DNA from: Iris pallida
Taxonomy: Eukaryota; Streptophyta; Magnoliopsida; Asparagales; Iridaceae
Reading direction: 5' to 3'
Assembly: GCA_029216955.1 (NCBI GenBank)
Contig: JANAVB010006999.1
Location: 1,759,431 to 1,823,430, forward strand
Length of the DNA: 64,000 bases
Part shown: piece after piece, positions 53,102 to 64,000 of the stretch
Numbering within the stretch: position 1 is the stretch's first letter
Layout: each line of letters opens with the position of its first letter
Notes under the pieces: generated by a model
What the model was told of the DNA's origin: nothing
The model's database searches: none
Seen by the model: only the letters and a program-made list of their open reading frames with translations
Made by a program: the position numbers and the translations under genes

Positions 53102-55137
53102 ATGGCAGGTCATCGCGGATCGTTCCGAGGAGGACGACGAGGTCTTGATCCTCTGGTACTTCCTACAGGTACTACTAGAGGACGGAGTTTTCCTTCGGTA
53201 CCTCCTACTGGTACCGGCTCTGGATCTTCGTCGCCGATTACTCCTCCATATCTGACAGTAGCTGGGCCTGCTGGGACGACGTCATGTGGCATATCTCCTG
53301 GGATGAGTAGTTCCAGGCCTGTTGAGAGTGCTCGCCCGTCTAGCATTCCTGCTGCTGATACGACGACGGAGACGGATGAACAGATGGCGGAGGCTGCGCC
53401 GACGGCCGAGAAGGACGCGCCGACGGCCGACCAGCATCATGCAGATGATGCGTGCGCACCTCTGGAGGAGAGGAGGACGGAGATCTGGGCCGACGGTATA
53501 AAGTAGGTGTTTTGGTTTATAATTTTTTTTTTCTGTTTTTATCATAAATTAACTTTTTTTATGAATATAATATGTCTGTATAGATATCGTCCCCCAGAGG
53601 TACAGAGACGCCTAGGCCACATGCTGAGGCATAATTATGGTGGTGCTTGGATTAACTACTCTGATGCTCCTGACGAAAGGAAGAACTACTGGTTTACGCG
53701 CTTCAAGGTTAAAATAGATTTGCTTTTAATATGAATCATATAATTAATTCATATTATATATAACTGATAAATATTTGGTTTGCGCTCTTCTAGGATATGT
53801 TTTTCTATCCACCGTACCGGGCCGAGCTTATCGAGGGGATGTTTCCTGCCATCGCTGCCAAGCTGATCCGCGACGCTATTAATGATCAGAAGGCTCGTGA
53901 TCGTGCCGGAAAGTCGATCCAAGGTTGGATCACCCCTGATCAGTGGAATGCGATGAAGGCTCGATTCGACGAGCCAAGGTACAAGGAGAAGTCAGAGAAG
54001 GCCAAAGCGGCTAGGCAATATGCCTCGAAGTGGTGCGGTGGGTCGATTTCGATGACGGAACATTTTCGTCGTCTGGTACATCTTTCTCTTTTAGAAATAT
54101 TATTTTAATACAAAACTGATAAATTATTACTAAGATAATATATTTAATTACAGGTAAGGAAGGTCGGTAACGCCGACATGGTGACCGTCTTCCTGGCCAC
54201 CCATCGGAAGGGCGAAGGCCTTATTGACGAGAGGGCCGAGCAGACCTATGTAAGTATTACAATACGTTATCTTAATTTAATACTTCGTGTCAATTTTAAT
54301 ATAACTTAGTAAATATGATACAAATAAATATTCATGTAGTTAGTAATAATAAGTACATTAATTAGAAATTAGAAATTATAGAGTACTATCCATACTTTCT
54401 AGGCCGAGTATCAGAGGCTGCGGGAACGGGCGGCTGCTAGTGCACCTAATGTAGAAGAGGTCGGTACTTCCTCGCAGTCCACTCAAGCTCCGTCGGCAGA
54501 CGAGCTGTGGATGACCGCCGCTGGTGGACTCCATAGGGGTACGTACTACGGTACGGGATCCTATGGCACCCTAGTTACGACCCAGTCCTCTAGGGCATCT
54601 CCTGCTAGTGTGCATGGTCCACAGCCGTCCCAGGAGTCTGCCCGAGTCCACCAGATGATGGATTCTCTCCGTGACGACCTGCTACGACGGATCGAGAAGC
54701 AGTCTCAGCACCCTATGGACGATCCTGTGCTACTAGCACGATTGGATGCGCTCGACCGCAACATTATGGAGCTCATGGAGACGACTGAGAGGACAGAGCA
54801 CAGCGTTGGAGGGTTAGAGCGCACGGTGACGGAGCTGCAGACAGGACAGGTGTCCATGGCCGAGAGGCTGAGATTGGCGCAGGATTCGATGGTCCAGAGC
54901 AGTGATAGAATGTTATCTATCATGGATTCATACCACCAGCGACTTACAGCGTTGGAGCGTACTGGTCCTCCGGGTGCGCCTTCATCGTCGTCGACTCTGC
55001 CGCCTCCACCGCCTTCTTCTTCGACACCGACTCCACCGACGTCACTGCCTGCTCCATCGGTATCGATTTCACTTGAGGAGTATGAGTTGTTCTTATCCCT
55101 TCGTTGCGGCGGTGCACCTCCTGCACCAGATCCCTAG
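53102..55137 (+). CDS. CACTA-1 tnpA-type gene (Transposase_24-like), five exons, intact
   Basis: Exons 53102-53502, 53584-53707, 53794-54075, 54155-54249 and 54403-55137 join in frame. Introns of 81, 86, 79 and 153 bp all have GT and AG ends. The N terminus is Gly/Pro/Ser-rich. The middle is the Transposase_24 (Ptta/En/Spm) region (GGAWINYSDAPDERKNYWF, GWITPDQWNAMKARFDEPRY, FLATHRKGEGLIDERAEQTY). A coiled-coil segment follows (about 54640-54960), then a Pro/Ser-rich tail. Proteins of this class bind the subterminal repeats of their element; the CGACG arrays at both ends are the expected targets. No stop or frameshift was found, unlike the neighbouring tnpD. Confidence 0.85.
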
Positions 55138-55589
55138 TAGTCCTAGTTAGGACTATTTGTTTGTGTTTGTTTGATCATTTGTTTGTGACTTGGACATTTG
55201 TTGTTGTGTAGACTTGGATGTTTGGATCCTATTCTATTTGTTGGTTGTGTGTAGACTTTGGTTATTTGGTTGTAGACTTTGTTATTTGGTGTAGACTTGG
55301 TTATTTGGATACTTGTTGGTTGTGCCTATTCTATTTGTTGGATCCTATTCTATTTGTTGGATCCCATTCTATTTGTTGCCTGCTACATTGTGTTATACTG
55401 TTGTTTATGTTATTATTCGTTTCAATTGGATGTTAATGTGCTTCTGTCGTTTACGTTTATCGGTGTTGAGTGTTCCCCCGAAGGGGTCGGCGAACCCAGG
55501 GAGAAAAGGATATCTGTTATACTGTGTCTTTATGGTTATCTTTTTAAACTGCAGGGAGAAAAGGACATTCTATATTTTATTTTTTTTAT
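55138..55589 (+). other. CACTA-1 3' untranslated region
   Basis: T/G-rich non-coding sequence after tnpA with imperfect repeats of TTGTTGGATCC-like and TTATTTGGTTG-like words. No gene. Confidence 0.5.
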
Positions 55590-56128
55590 TTTTTTTGCAG
55601 ATTTACCGATGTTTACCGACGTTTACCGACGTCCACCGACGTACGTTTGTGTCAGTAAATCTGCAAAATTTTCCAGGGTACCGACGTTTACCGACGTCCT
55701 TATACGTCGGAGACCGTCGGTAAACGTCGGTGAACGTCGGTAATAATCCCAGGAATTACCGGCATTTAGTCACATTTTAAACGACGGTAAATGTCGGTAA
55801 ATTCCCAGGATTTTACCGACGTATAGCGACTTTAAACACGTCGCTAATCCACAGACAACGCGACGGTGAACGTCGATAAATTCCCAAGATTTTACCGACG
55901 TGTAGCGACTTTAAACACGTCGCTAGTCCATCGACGACACGACGGTAGACGTCGGTAATATACCGACGTATATATACGTCGGTAAACGTCGGTACTTGCG
56001 ACGTTCGGCGACGTTTTAAAGATCAGCGACTTACGTTTCCGCGACAAGTCCAAAACGTCGGTAATTGCGTCGGTAAATATTTTTAGCGACGAAATTTGTC
56101 GTTTTAGCGACGTCTTTAGGTGTCATAA
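55590..56128. repeat. CACTA-1 right subterminal repeats
   Basis: Dense TTACCGACG, ACGTCGGTAA and AGCGACG motifs, partly as long inverted repeats (for example around 55680-55745). They mirror the array at 3170-3440. The terminal CACTA is not conserved, so the end near 56128 is approximate. Confidence 0.75.
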
Positions 56129-57387
56129 TTAAGCTGCATTTCTTTTATACATACAATTCTAGCAATAACCATATCAGATGGTGAATGAAACCTAACAAAT
56201 CACATGCTCATAAATGGTTTATTCCAATTCATAAGTTACTTGATGAAACCATCTTCTACAATAAAACTGGAACATGTGAAGTATGCAAAGAAAGGTGATG
56301 CAAAAACAGGTTGTAATGAAGAAGATGCAGTGGTTAATTAATGCCTTGTGCAGTAACATGTGAATTCAAGTCTGGACTTGAATTCACTTATCTGCACTTG
56401 ATATTCAGACCTTAGCTCCCTATGTACAGTGGGTGGGAGTGCAGGACATTCTAATTACAAATGTGTGTGTGGCAGAAAGAATGCAAGATGCAGGACATGA
56501 GTTAATTTTGTAGGGAACAAATAAGTGTAGGATATGTTAAGGGGTGATGCAGTGTATTAATTTGCAGGTATCTAAGTGGCAGGTAACTAATCTGATATTT
56601 GAACATCATTGGCTATCAGGAATTTAGTGCAACCTAGGATTGATATCACACATGGACATGTGTAACTAAGTTGGGAAAGAACAATAAGTGAAGGATTGGT
56701 TTACAAGGATAATGAATGTAGGTCAGGGTGAAACATGAAGATTTGAAGGCTCAATGTCAGTATGAACAAAAGGAATGTAGGACACTATAACTAAACATAT
56801 GCAGTGAATTAAAGTCTAATCATAATGCAATGGTTGAAACTTCATATGGCATGGACAGGGCATTTGAAATGCAGATATTACCTGGGCTTGCAATTGTCAT
56901 CTAATCATAATAGGATCAATATGGCTGCTCATAAATCTTCAGGTAACTTGTAAGGGGTTTCACTCCTACAATATGGACTGGCCTACACCAACTGAACCAT
57001 AGTGTTCACAAGGACAGAACTAAATTGTAAGGGGACTGGTACATGAGTGAAGATGGTGGTGTGAACATAATTGGGACTAAAAAATCAATGCCAAATTAAA
57101 CCCAAGCAAACAAAACAATGAGTGGACTGGTTCATGCCTTGGACAGGTGACAGGATAATGCCAAATAGAATGCATGAATAATAAATGCAGTGATGATGAT
57201 ATTCTATGAAAGACGAAGGTTACTAAACAATGTAAACACATTACAGAAACTCAAGATTCCTTTTCCTTTATTTCATTTAGGTGTCTCCATCATATTGAAA
57301 AGCGAAAACCAATTTTGCATATGCATCCCTACTATTTTTGCAGCCTGTTAAAAACTGATTTCATCTAGTCCCATAGTTTAGAAGAGC
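56129..57387. other. Non-coding region between CACTA-1 and the second tnpD
   Basis: A/T-rich, no ORF of interest, no RNA gene and no clear terminal repeat seen. It may be the 3' flank of the minus-strand CACTA element. Confidence 0.4.
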
Positions 57388-58478
57388 TATATATTGCACA
57401 AAAGACTCCATCATAGTTTAAAGAAATTGGGTAGCACAGGAACATGATTAAAGAAATTAAAACATAAATTGGGCAGCACAGGCACATGATTAAAGAAATT
57501 AAAACATCCACAAAATAGATTGATTGATAGTTGGTAAGAACAACTTTTTTCTTCGTTTGATGGGATGTAAAGAACATAAACAAAGAACAGAAGCAAAGAA
57601 AACTGAGCGTGTATGTGTTTGATCAATAATCTTCATCATATTCTAAATTATCAGCAAGTGCAGATGCTAATATTGAAGCTTCTCCAGCTACTTCAGTAAA
57701 AACAAATGGATCTTCATAAGCGTCGACTTCGTGGCCTAATCTTTTAGAAGATTCTAAAACAATATGCCAATTATCCCTTGTTTCATCTATGCAATAGAAG
57801 ACTTGAGATGCTTGAGAAGCATGAATAAACGGCTCATCTGCTTCACTTGTATTTGTCATGAACCTCCCAAAATTGACAAAAACCAAATTTGTTTCTGGAT
57901 CCACCACACATCCATTTACTTTGTCTTCTACACGCACCCAATCATAATAGAAGACTGTTTGGTTGAAGTCATAGTAATCCAGTTCAAGTATTTGTTTGAC
58001 AATGCCATAATAAGTCACTTCATCATCCTTAAAATTGGCAGAACTAGATTTGGATCTGCAACTTGTTTCAGCTTTCATGGAAACCCCACTATTTTGTGTG
58101 GTCAAGTTTAATTCTGAATCAGCTGTATAAAAAACATATCCATTTACCGCATACGCATTATACGTTACGGCCTCAAAATTTAGACCATTTACAAGCCTCT
58201 TAAAATGAGTCATTTCCTTCTTCTCAAGTTGTCCTCTTAACCAAGGAATATAGTCCATGCTCTTCTTTGTTTGCTGCCTTACTCTTTGATATTTTCCACT
58301 AGGTCGATTATCCTTTACGTACGTTTGATATTTCCTATGAATACATATGCAGTAAGTCTTTAAATTATACATTTATGTAATAAATATATCATAATTCATA
58401 CACATAATTGCGTTGAAGTGTTACTTACTCCTCCCATTTATCATTTTCAGGAGAATGCGACAAAACCCATTTACGCAC
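57388..58478 (-). repeat. 1.09-kb direct repeat, copy 2
   Basis: Matches 2066-3155 nearly base for base in the same orientation, about 55 kb away. Similarity starts at ATATATTGCACAAAAG and ends at ACGCACTT. Here the sequence continues into the rest of tnpD. Confidence 0.9.
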
Positions 58479-61151
58479 TTGTTCGTACTGCAAACTAGTC
58501 AAACGATATCCTTACCAAGTGAATTGACGGGATATGGACCTTCTTCATCAATATCATCGATGGACCTTTTCCCTTCTCGTTTATAACTTTTATGTTTACC
58601 ATTAGGAATGTACTCCATGCAATATTTCATTGCTTCTTCTAATATATATTGCTCAGCAATAGAGCCCTCTATAAAAGTTTTGTTCCGACCATATCGTTTG
58701 TATGTTTTCATCTTCCTACACATGTAGCACAAATCAGATTTATAAAATAACTCAAGTGAATAAAACATAAACTACTAGATTTTTGGATTTTACCTTTCAA
58801 AAGGATACATCCACCTATATCTAACAGGTCCGCAGACTAGAGCCTCCTCTGCCAAGTGAATCACAACATGTGTCATTGAAACAAAAAAAGATGGCAGAAA
58901 ATACATTTCAAACACGCATAATGCCTCCACAAGTCGTTAGTGTATGTTAGAAAGCTCTGACCAATCAACAACCTTGGAGCATAGGACTTTGAAAAAAATT
59001 GATAGTTGTCGAATTGCAGCACGCAAAGATTTTTCTTTTTTTATAAGCATGCATTAGAAATATTGGTAGTAACCCTTACATGAGAATGTGATAATCATGT
59101 GACTTCAAGCCTTTGAATTGAAAATCTTGCAAATCCATCTTATTTTTCCAATTTCCGCTGTACCCAATATGAACTTTTAACTTGCTCAAGGTTTTGCAAA
59201 TTATTTCTCTCAGACCGAGATAATGTAAAAGGGGCCTTCGGGATAATTTTTTTTCCATCTTCTTCCACTATCCATAATTTTTTTCGTATCTTCCATTCCT
59301 CTAGATCTTTACGAGCATCAACACCGTCCTTAGACTTACCCTTAGTATCCATTATTGTTGTAAACAAGTTTTCAACCACATTTTTTTCTATATGCATTAC
59401 ATCCAAATTATGCCGAAGGTGCAATTCCTGTGACAATGAATATGTTAATTAATAACAATACTTAAACATAGCATAAAAACAAAGATAAACCGAATTAACA
59501 ACCCAATTGTATTACCTTCCAATATGGCAAATCAAATAGAATCGATTTCTTTGACCATGGAACATTTGTATCAGTGGGCCGCTTCCTCATATTACCTGGT
59601 AACTTTCCAAATTCTGTTTGTATAGCTTCTATTTTACTAAATAATTCTGCACCAGTCAAACGTATTGGAGGCCTCCTATCTTCTTCATATCCATTAAATT
59701 TAGACTTTTGCTTTCTAAAAGGATGCTCGGCATCTCTTATGAATCTTCTATGACCCATGTAAGCAAATTTTTTTCCATGCTTTAGCCACTTCGCATCTAT
59801 TTTTTCACCACATACAGGACAACCAAATTGTCCTGAAGTTCTACAACCTGAAAGATGCGCATAAGTTGGAAAATCATGTATACACCATATCAGCATTGCT
59901 TTCAAGGTAAAGCTGGTCTTCATGTGAGAATCATATGTAGTGCTTCCTACAAACCACAATTCTTTCAGCTCCTCAACCAATGGTTGCAAATAGACATCAA
60001 TGTTATGTCCTCGACCAGTTGGACCAGGAATCAACATGGTTAACATGGTAAAATCCTTTGCCATGCATAAAGATGGAGGAAGATTATATGGAACAATCAT
60101 AACAGGCCAGCAACTGTACGAATTATGCATCCCAAAAGGATTGAAACCATCAGTTGCAAGACCTAGTCGAACATTTCGTTTCTCTGCAGCAAACTCGGGC
60201 CATATCCTATCTATCTTCTTCCAACAAGGAGAATCTACTGGATGTCGCATATGTGTACTACTATATTCTACATGATCATGCCATGTCATTTTCTCAGCTG
60301 TCCATGGTACACTATACAAGCGTTGCACCCTTTCAGTAATTAGAAAGTATCTTAGCTTCTTCTTCGGCAACTTCTTACCTCCTGGTTTTGAATTTTCTTT
60401 CAGTTTCCATCTACTTTCACCACACTTGGGACAATTATCCTTATATGCATTTTCTCTCCAATAAAGTATACAATCATTAGGGCAAGCATGGATAACCTGA
60501 TACTTCATGCGAAAAGACTTGACCACATCCTTAGCTTTTTGAAAGTTTTCTGGTATAGTGTTCCCATCTGGCAAAACTTTTTTTAAAAATTGCAACAATT
60601 CTGTGAAAAAAGCCTAAGAGCATTGATATCTAGCTTTCATGCTCAACAACTCTACTATAGCCGAGAGTTTTGTATATTGATCATCACAACAGGGATATAG
60701 GGGCTGCATTGCATCTTCCAGCTTCTTTTTGTATTCAATATCCACCAGGGGATCATCTTGAACATGAGTAGCATTTTGTTGATCAAGGTCAATAGGATCA
60801 ACACGTCCAAATGTATCATTGAACAGGTCTTCCATTCTTGGGAAGGCATTTTCAGTATAATCAATAGTTGACAAACTAGGAGCCTGAGCATTGGCAACCG
60901 TTCTGCGAGGAAGTTCTCCATGTTCGACCCAAGTTCGATATGACTTGTCCACTCCATTACAAACCAAATGCTTTGCTATTTCACTTAGTTTTTTTGCATG
61001 AATTATAATTACAACATTTGTCACATGGACAACAATACCAACCATTTCCACCTAATTTGTCCTTTGTGAACTGAATGAATGATGCAACACCTTCTAGGTA
61101 AACATCTGACAATGGAGGCGCATCCATCCATTCCTTAATTATAGAAGACAT
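57623..61151 (-). pseudogene. Second CACTA tnpD (minus strand), degenerate
   Basis: Starts ATG 61151 with a transposase-associated domain (CCPCDKCCNYNSCKKTK). A frameshift in an A-run near 60990 and TAG at about 60614 follow. The tnp2 domain is open at 59516-60598, then an 88-bp intron (59428-59515) leads to RHNLDVMHIEKNV. A frameshift lies near 59180, and the DUF4218 part at 58770-59075 is badly damaged. The 249-codon end (57623-58372) is intact and carries DUF4216; its intron is 58335-58428. This family is clearly different from the CACTA-1 tnpD. Confidence 0.88.
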
Positions 61152-64000
61152 CTAATAAAATATAACATATCATTAGTAAACCAAATAACAATTAAACATG
61201 AATTAAGAAACAAACTAACAAAAATGGATGAGGATGTTAGTGGTATGATACCCTCTTCTTCTCAGCCTTAGTAGATTCAACAGTATGACAAGGATCAACA
61301 AATGCTTATCAAGTGCCAAAATCTGTAATTCAGTCATCTCATTATAGCATAGATGTAGATAAATGCAACACAACCTAAGTAGAAAAAATACCAGTACATA
61401 TATGCAAGACAACCTAAACGAAGAAAATACCAGTACAAGTAAACAATTCCATACATTTAATTAACTTAGTTAAGTAGTATGAAAAAAGTAACAACAAAAG
61501 AAGAAAATGGTGGATTGCAGTTAACTACCACATACCCACTTGAGCTTGCTATTTAGAAAATGGTGGATTACAGTTAACTACCAAATACCCACTTGATCTT
61601 GCTATTCAGACATTAGTGCTAAATTGCTTTAGAAAAAGATATTACTTTGCTAATCTTACAATACAATAACATTTTTTTCCAGCCAATGTTCAGAAGAGGA
61701 GAAGAATAACAAAAAACAAGTTAGGACTCCTACATTCTAATTAGTTCTCTAAATGAGGCATGTTCTATCAGAATAGGAGATTGATTAGGTTCATTTTTAT
61801 AAATGAAATGATTGTAGATACATCTATGACTACCTCCTTTGCTAGCACTTTCCATTATCAATGGAACGACCATCTCCTTTGCTAGCACTTTCCATTATCA
61901 ATGGAAGGTTGGCCTAGAGGTAACACTGACTTGCTGGCAGGAGAGCGAATGGTTTAGCTAGCCTTTCCTTGTATCACTCAGTATAATGAGCATAAATCCA
62001 CAAATTGATTATGCACACATTCAGGCATGATTTTATTTGTATATTTACATTCAAAGACATGCACACAAACAACAATAATAAATAAATTGGATTGGCCGTA
62101 ATTGTTTTCTTTCCAAGAGAGCAACACATGATTATCTTCCAAGTAGTATACTATTGGACCCTCCATCGACCCTTTTATTTTTGTCACCCTTCTTCTTTAA
62201 GAATTTATCTTTTCCCTTCAATACATTTTACTGGCTCCTAAGGAGGGTCCTGAAACTTTATGTACTCCAGAACAAGTAAAACAGATTCTTCAAGCTTACT
62301 CTTATTCTTTCTCTTTTCCTTTTTCCTTTCACTTTACTTAATTAACTACATCTTAGCATCCCTCAACATGTGTTATTCTTTGCATTTTTCTTTTTCTTTT
62401 TTCTTTTTCCTTTTCCTTTTCCTTTTCATTGCTATGTCTTATTAATCCTATTTAGCACTCAATCCAACCCAGAGAATAGGAAAGCATGAGGAGATTATCT
62501 CCAACTCTCCCGAGTTTCATTCTTCTTGCCAATATTGTTTCTGTTTTTGATTAGTGGCAGCAGCAATGACTCCTCCCGTAGTGTGAGACACACTCGTACA
62601 ATGAACTTAGCTCGCAGGACACTCCACACCAGTACACTGACAATAACTAATGCACACAAACACCTGATCTCTGATACTCTTATGTCCTGCTCCCTCAATG
62701 CTTGCACTAACCTGAAGCCAAGGCCAACAGGCCTGGCCTACTGCAGATGGCCCTGCCTAATTAGTGCATGCCAATACTAAGACACCCTCTAGGATACTCA
62801 AGCATGACTGATCAGTCCCCTTTCGTCTAACACTCTCAATCTTAACATTTCCCTCATGCACACCTACAGATATCCATACCAAGGCTATTACCTATATATA
62901 TATAATATGGCAAGTGGTGCTCATATACTGTAGGTATCAAGATACCTATGTACATGTATCCATACTCACCTCTCAAAATCAGTCTCACATTCCTTTACTA
63001 TAGCTCACTCCAGGAACACCCTCATATACTCTACACGAACTCCTAAACCTACTGTCTGTAGCAGTGTTCTCATTCTTCTACATACATAGGCCTATGCTTC
63101 TTATATGAATGTTAAAGCTTAACCTCCAAATACCTGCACTAATATGACACTCACACACATATCTAAAAGGCTTGGTTCACTGATACATTTGTTAAAGATA
63201 TTTTCCTTGACATATGATTGAAACTGAGATATGGAACTCTCACTCCCCTTCACATGTTTCAGTCATCCTCTCCACACTGTTCCTGCTTATTGCAGGAACT
63301 CCCTAACCAGCTAAGGGGTTCCTCCCCTACACACATGGAATGGCCAAAGGCCCAACTGCTCAACCAAGGCCGAGGGCATCCCCTGCTGCTCTGCTAAAGT
63401 AGCTCTGATGGCAAAGGGGCTCACTGACTGAACTGGAACTCAAGGGGCTAAGTCCCTTCGATGAACTCTATCTTTAGTAGACATTCTCATACAGTCATAA
63501 TTTCTAACTGATACACCCAGGCCCCTAGCCTCTTGACACTCTCAATACAAGATACCCTCTCAAACATTCATAACTGATACTAACTAATCTCCCTGGCCTT
63601 TATGGCAGAAGCCCTAATCCCTCTCACTCGAGCACATGGGGAATGGCCAAATAGCCTTACTCGTGTATCCAACTGAGAACTAGATCAATCTCACTGACTG
63701 ATACACAACAAGACTTAATGTGGCCCTATAGCCTACTGCTTACTGTTCAAGCCACAAGTCTCCAACTGATCACTGGCTAACACTAACACATGTATAATAT
63801 CCTATAGGCATTACTCTCTCATACGAGCATATACCTGTACACTAAAGCCACATAACATTCACACATGAAACAAACTCGGGACACTCTTCCTCCCTCATGG
63901 TACTGTCACTCAAATGAACTCACATTTGTCAGTCCACTGTCATATGGACAGCCCCTAATTGCCCCCACAGTCTATTACCTATTAGTCACTTCAATAGGCA
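61152..64000. other. Non-coding right flank
   Basis: No gene supported. It holds a 53-bp tandem pair (61503-61555 and 61556-61608), a 33-bp word repeated at 61834-61866 and 61874-61906, and a pyrimidine-rich stretch (about 62290-62430). The last 1.2 kb is rich in short CTC/CACA words with no ORF. The 5' end of the minus-strand CACTA should lie here or beyond, but no terminal inverted repeat was recognised. Confidence 0.45.

Larger units (their letters stand above)
3156..56128 (+). mobile_element. CACTA-1 transposon, opened by three nested retroelement insertions
   Basis: The left terminus reads CACTACCAAAATAAG at 3156, preceded by CTT. Subterminal sequence at both ends is packed with CGACG and ACGTCG motifs (3170-3440 and 55590-56128). 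Plus-strand tnpD (49256-52862) and tnpA-type (53102-55137) genes lie near the right end, as in other En/Spm elements. Its leader is interrupted by Tat-1, Tat-2 and a solo LTR, leaving host pieces at 3156-4246, 17979-18878, 45883-45996 and 49175-56128. The right terminus is diverged: reverse-complemented, the region near 56128 begins GACACCTAAAGACG rather than CACTA. No matching 3-bp duplication was found on the right, so the exact right boundary is uncertain. Confidence 0.65.

Noticed and set aside
52935..53255. Hydrophobic 106-codon ORF with repeated FIFLVSIICC
   Set aside because: Produced by the 33-bp tandem repeat between tnpD and tnpA.
55218..55743. Hydrophobic ORFs after tnpA
   Set aside because: T-rich 3' untranslated and subterminal repeat sequence; no conserved domain.
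62260..62445. Small membrane-like ORF
   Set aside because: Translation of a CT-rich low-complexity tract.
62570..62580. Right CACTA terminus at a TAGTG word
   Set aside because: Lone TAGTG words near 61604, 62543 and 62575 lack a matching inverted repeat or a 3-bp duplication.

Overview
This window is a nest of plant transposable elements. I see no host gene. The flowering-plant assignment rests on the element families: two Tat/Ogre-type Ty3/gypsy elements (tRNA-Arg primer site, two RNase H domains, no chromodomain), one Sirevirus-type Ty1/copia element, a 3.2 kb solo LTR of chromovirus appearance, and CACTA (En/Spm) transposons with tnp2-type and Transposase_24-type genes. The species cannot be named from this.

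Layout. 1-2065: part of a minus-strand LTR with a 24/25 bp minisatellite. 2066-3155: a CACTA tnpD 3' fragment, repeated almost exactly at 57388-58478. 3156 to about 56128: one plus-strand CACTA element (CACTA-1) opened by three insertions with perfect 5 bp target duplications. These are Tat-1 (4247-17978, ATATT), Tat-2 (18879-45882, AGTAA) and a solo LTR (45997-49174, ATATG). Tat-2 is itself split by a Sirevirus (32656-42331, TATAG). CACTA-1 has a broken tnpD (49256-52862) and an apparently intact five-exon tnpA-type gene (53102-55137). About 56129-64000: a second, minus-strand CACTA tnpD (57623-61151, broken) and non-coding flanks.

Tat-1 is nearly complete: ORF1, gag-protease, RT-RNaseH-aRNaseH-integrase, with one in-frame stop in ORF1 and one between protease and RT. 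Tat-2 is dead, with at least eleven stops and two frameshifts. Both carry genes on the antisense strand between integrase and the 3' LTR. In Tat-1 these are a 98-aa ORF, a spliced gene and a 95-aa ORF, each with a TATA box upstream. In Tat-2 they are a homologue of the 98-aa ORF and a very long intron-containing gene with plant-mobile-domain-like sequence, which the Sirevirus split in two.

The most unusual signals are: (1) hairpins with a constant ~19-nt loop but different, compensating stems, in both Tat elements; (2) intron-containing antisense genes with their own TATA boxes; (3) a reading frame that runs through the tRNA primer-binding site in both Tat elements; (4) six evenly spaced dyads in Tat-2 ORF1 made of the same motif that crowds its LTR; (5) LTR-type palindromes repeated upstream of the Sirevirus env-position gene. 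Hand-counted LTR differences (about 1.5% Tat-1, 2.0% Sirevirus, 2.7% Tat-2) agree with the nesting order.
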